This document shows positions 63,301 through 64,000 of a stretch of DNA of 64,000 bases, piece after piece (positions within the stretch are counted from its first letter, which is position 1; every line of letters starts with the position of its first letter). The position numbers and the translations under genes were made by a program. A model generated the notes under the pieces. That model made no database searches and had not been told where the DNA came from. It worked only from the letters and a program-made list of their open reading frames with translations. Source of the stretch: Loxodes magnus (taxonomy: Eukaryota > Ciliophora > Karyorelictea > Loxodida > Loxodidae); NCBI GenBank assembly GCA_946699065.1, contig CAMPDV010001288.1, positions 47,709 through 111,708 of the forward strand, written 5' to 3'.

Positions 63301-64000
63301 ATATTTTTCTTAAGTTTGTGAGGTTTATATTAATTAAAATGTATTTAAATAAAACTTTTATTAATCATAGTGAAAATTAATAAAGTGACTTTTAATTTTT
63401 TACTTTAACTCATGATAATTGTTTGATGTATGGAATTTTACAATTTAACCCTTAAATTCCTTTCTTATTAAAGGCATATCTATTTATATTCTTTTCAATT
63501 ATAGCACTTTATCTTATAAAAGAATATTTTCTAAAAACTGACTTCATAAATAACTAAAGAAAGTAATAGAAAATATAATAAAATTTAAAGATAAAAATAC
63601 TATAAAATAAATAAGAAGGAGAAGAAACTTAAACACCTTTAAAGAAATAAGTTTCCATAGTTAAAAGAAAATAGTCTAAGTTATTATCTATTGTAAGATA
63701 CTTAGATAAACACTTTACTTTAAAGATAGTCCTAATTAATATATTATATTCATTATAATTACAAGGCTTTTTATATTTTATCTTTGCTCTTTATAAGTCA
63801 GTTTATTAAATCACCAAACTAAATCATCAAATTTCAATTGCGTCAAATCAGATTATGAATTATCTAAGAGATTTGCAATTTATCAGGCAAAAATTTAAAT
63901 GCAAATCCTAAATTATAATAAAGTGAATTTACTAAGTATAGATGAACATAAGAAGCTTTAAATAAAAATCCTTTGTATCCTAGTAAAGTCAACTAAAAAC
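60365..64000. other. AT-rich right end
   Basis: No frame, RNA gene or repeat that I can support in the last 3.6 kb. Confidence 0.4.

Noticed and set aside
1..64000. CRISPR arrays, transposases, reverse transcriptases, rRNA, telomeric repeats
   Set aside because: Looked for by eye; no regular spaced repeats, DDE or RT motifs, rRNA cores or telomere-like tandem repeats were seen.

Overview
The window looks like nuclear DNA of a ciliate with a fully reassigned stop-codon set. It is very AT-rich, and reading TAA and TAG as Gln and TGA as Trp opens long, clearly protein-like frames (cysteine-rich repeats, LNR modules, a Myb domain, membrane proteins). The recognisable genes end at a TGA, so TGA seems to serve as both Trp and stop. 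Introns are tiny (16-22 nt, GTAAT...TAG). This combination fits the karyorelict type of code (as in Loxodes), with a Condylostoma-like heterotrich as the alternative. The class is inferred, not proven. Because no triplet is a strict stop, ORF length alone means little here. I relied on protein-likeness, low in-frame TGA, paralogue comparison and frame consistency.

Layout. 0-11.4 kb: an unassigned left end, two inverted copies of a structured, possibly non-coding RNA unit (806-1231 and 10935-11354), a decayed Arf GTPase (3.5-4.0 kb), a lectin/cysteine-rich/multi-TM receptor-like gene (4.68-8.41 kb, 'paralogue A') and a coiled-coil gene (about 9.6-10.7 kb). 11.5-18.0 kb: two long unrecognised plus-strand genes. 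18.3-29.8 kb: one giant surface protein of about 3,800 residues (LNR array, right-handed beta-helix repeats, cysteine-rich stalk, multi-TM region, Gln-rich cytoplasmic tail). 32.2-39.1 kb: a large inverted repeat whose arms each carry a near-identical R2R3 Myb gene; the loop holds tRNA-Ala(UGC) and a second Arf pseudogene. 42.6-44.0 kb: a membrane protein with a faint GT4 glycosyltransferase N-terminus. 45.7-60.4 kb: a divergent, inverted pair of receptor-like paralogues, B (minus) and C (plus). They share a near-identical extracellular half but have different membrane halves. C carries two +1 frameshifts.

The best-supported biology is a cell-surface family with three members in 64 kb. Each has a signal peptide, a LamG-like lectin domain, cysteine-rich repeats and a multi-TM C-terminus. 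Inverted duplication and probable gene conversion have acted on it, and an intron at one identical site has drifted in length (17, 21 and 22 nt). The giant LNR/beta-helix protein is a second type of large surface protein. I see no transposase, reverse transcriptase, CRISPR array, rRNA or telomeric repeat.
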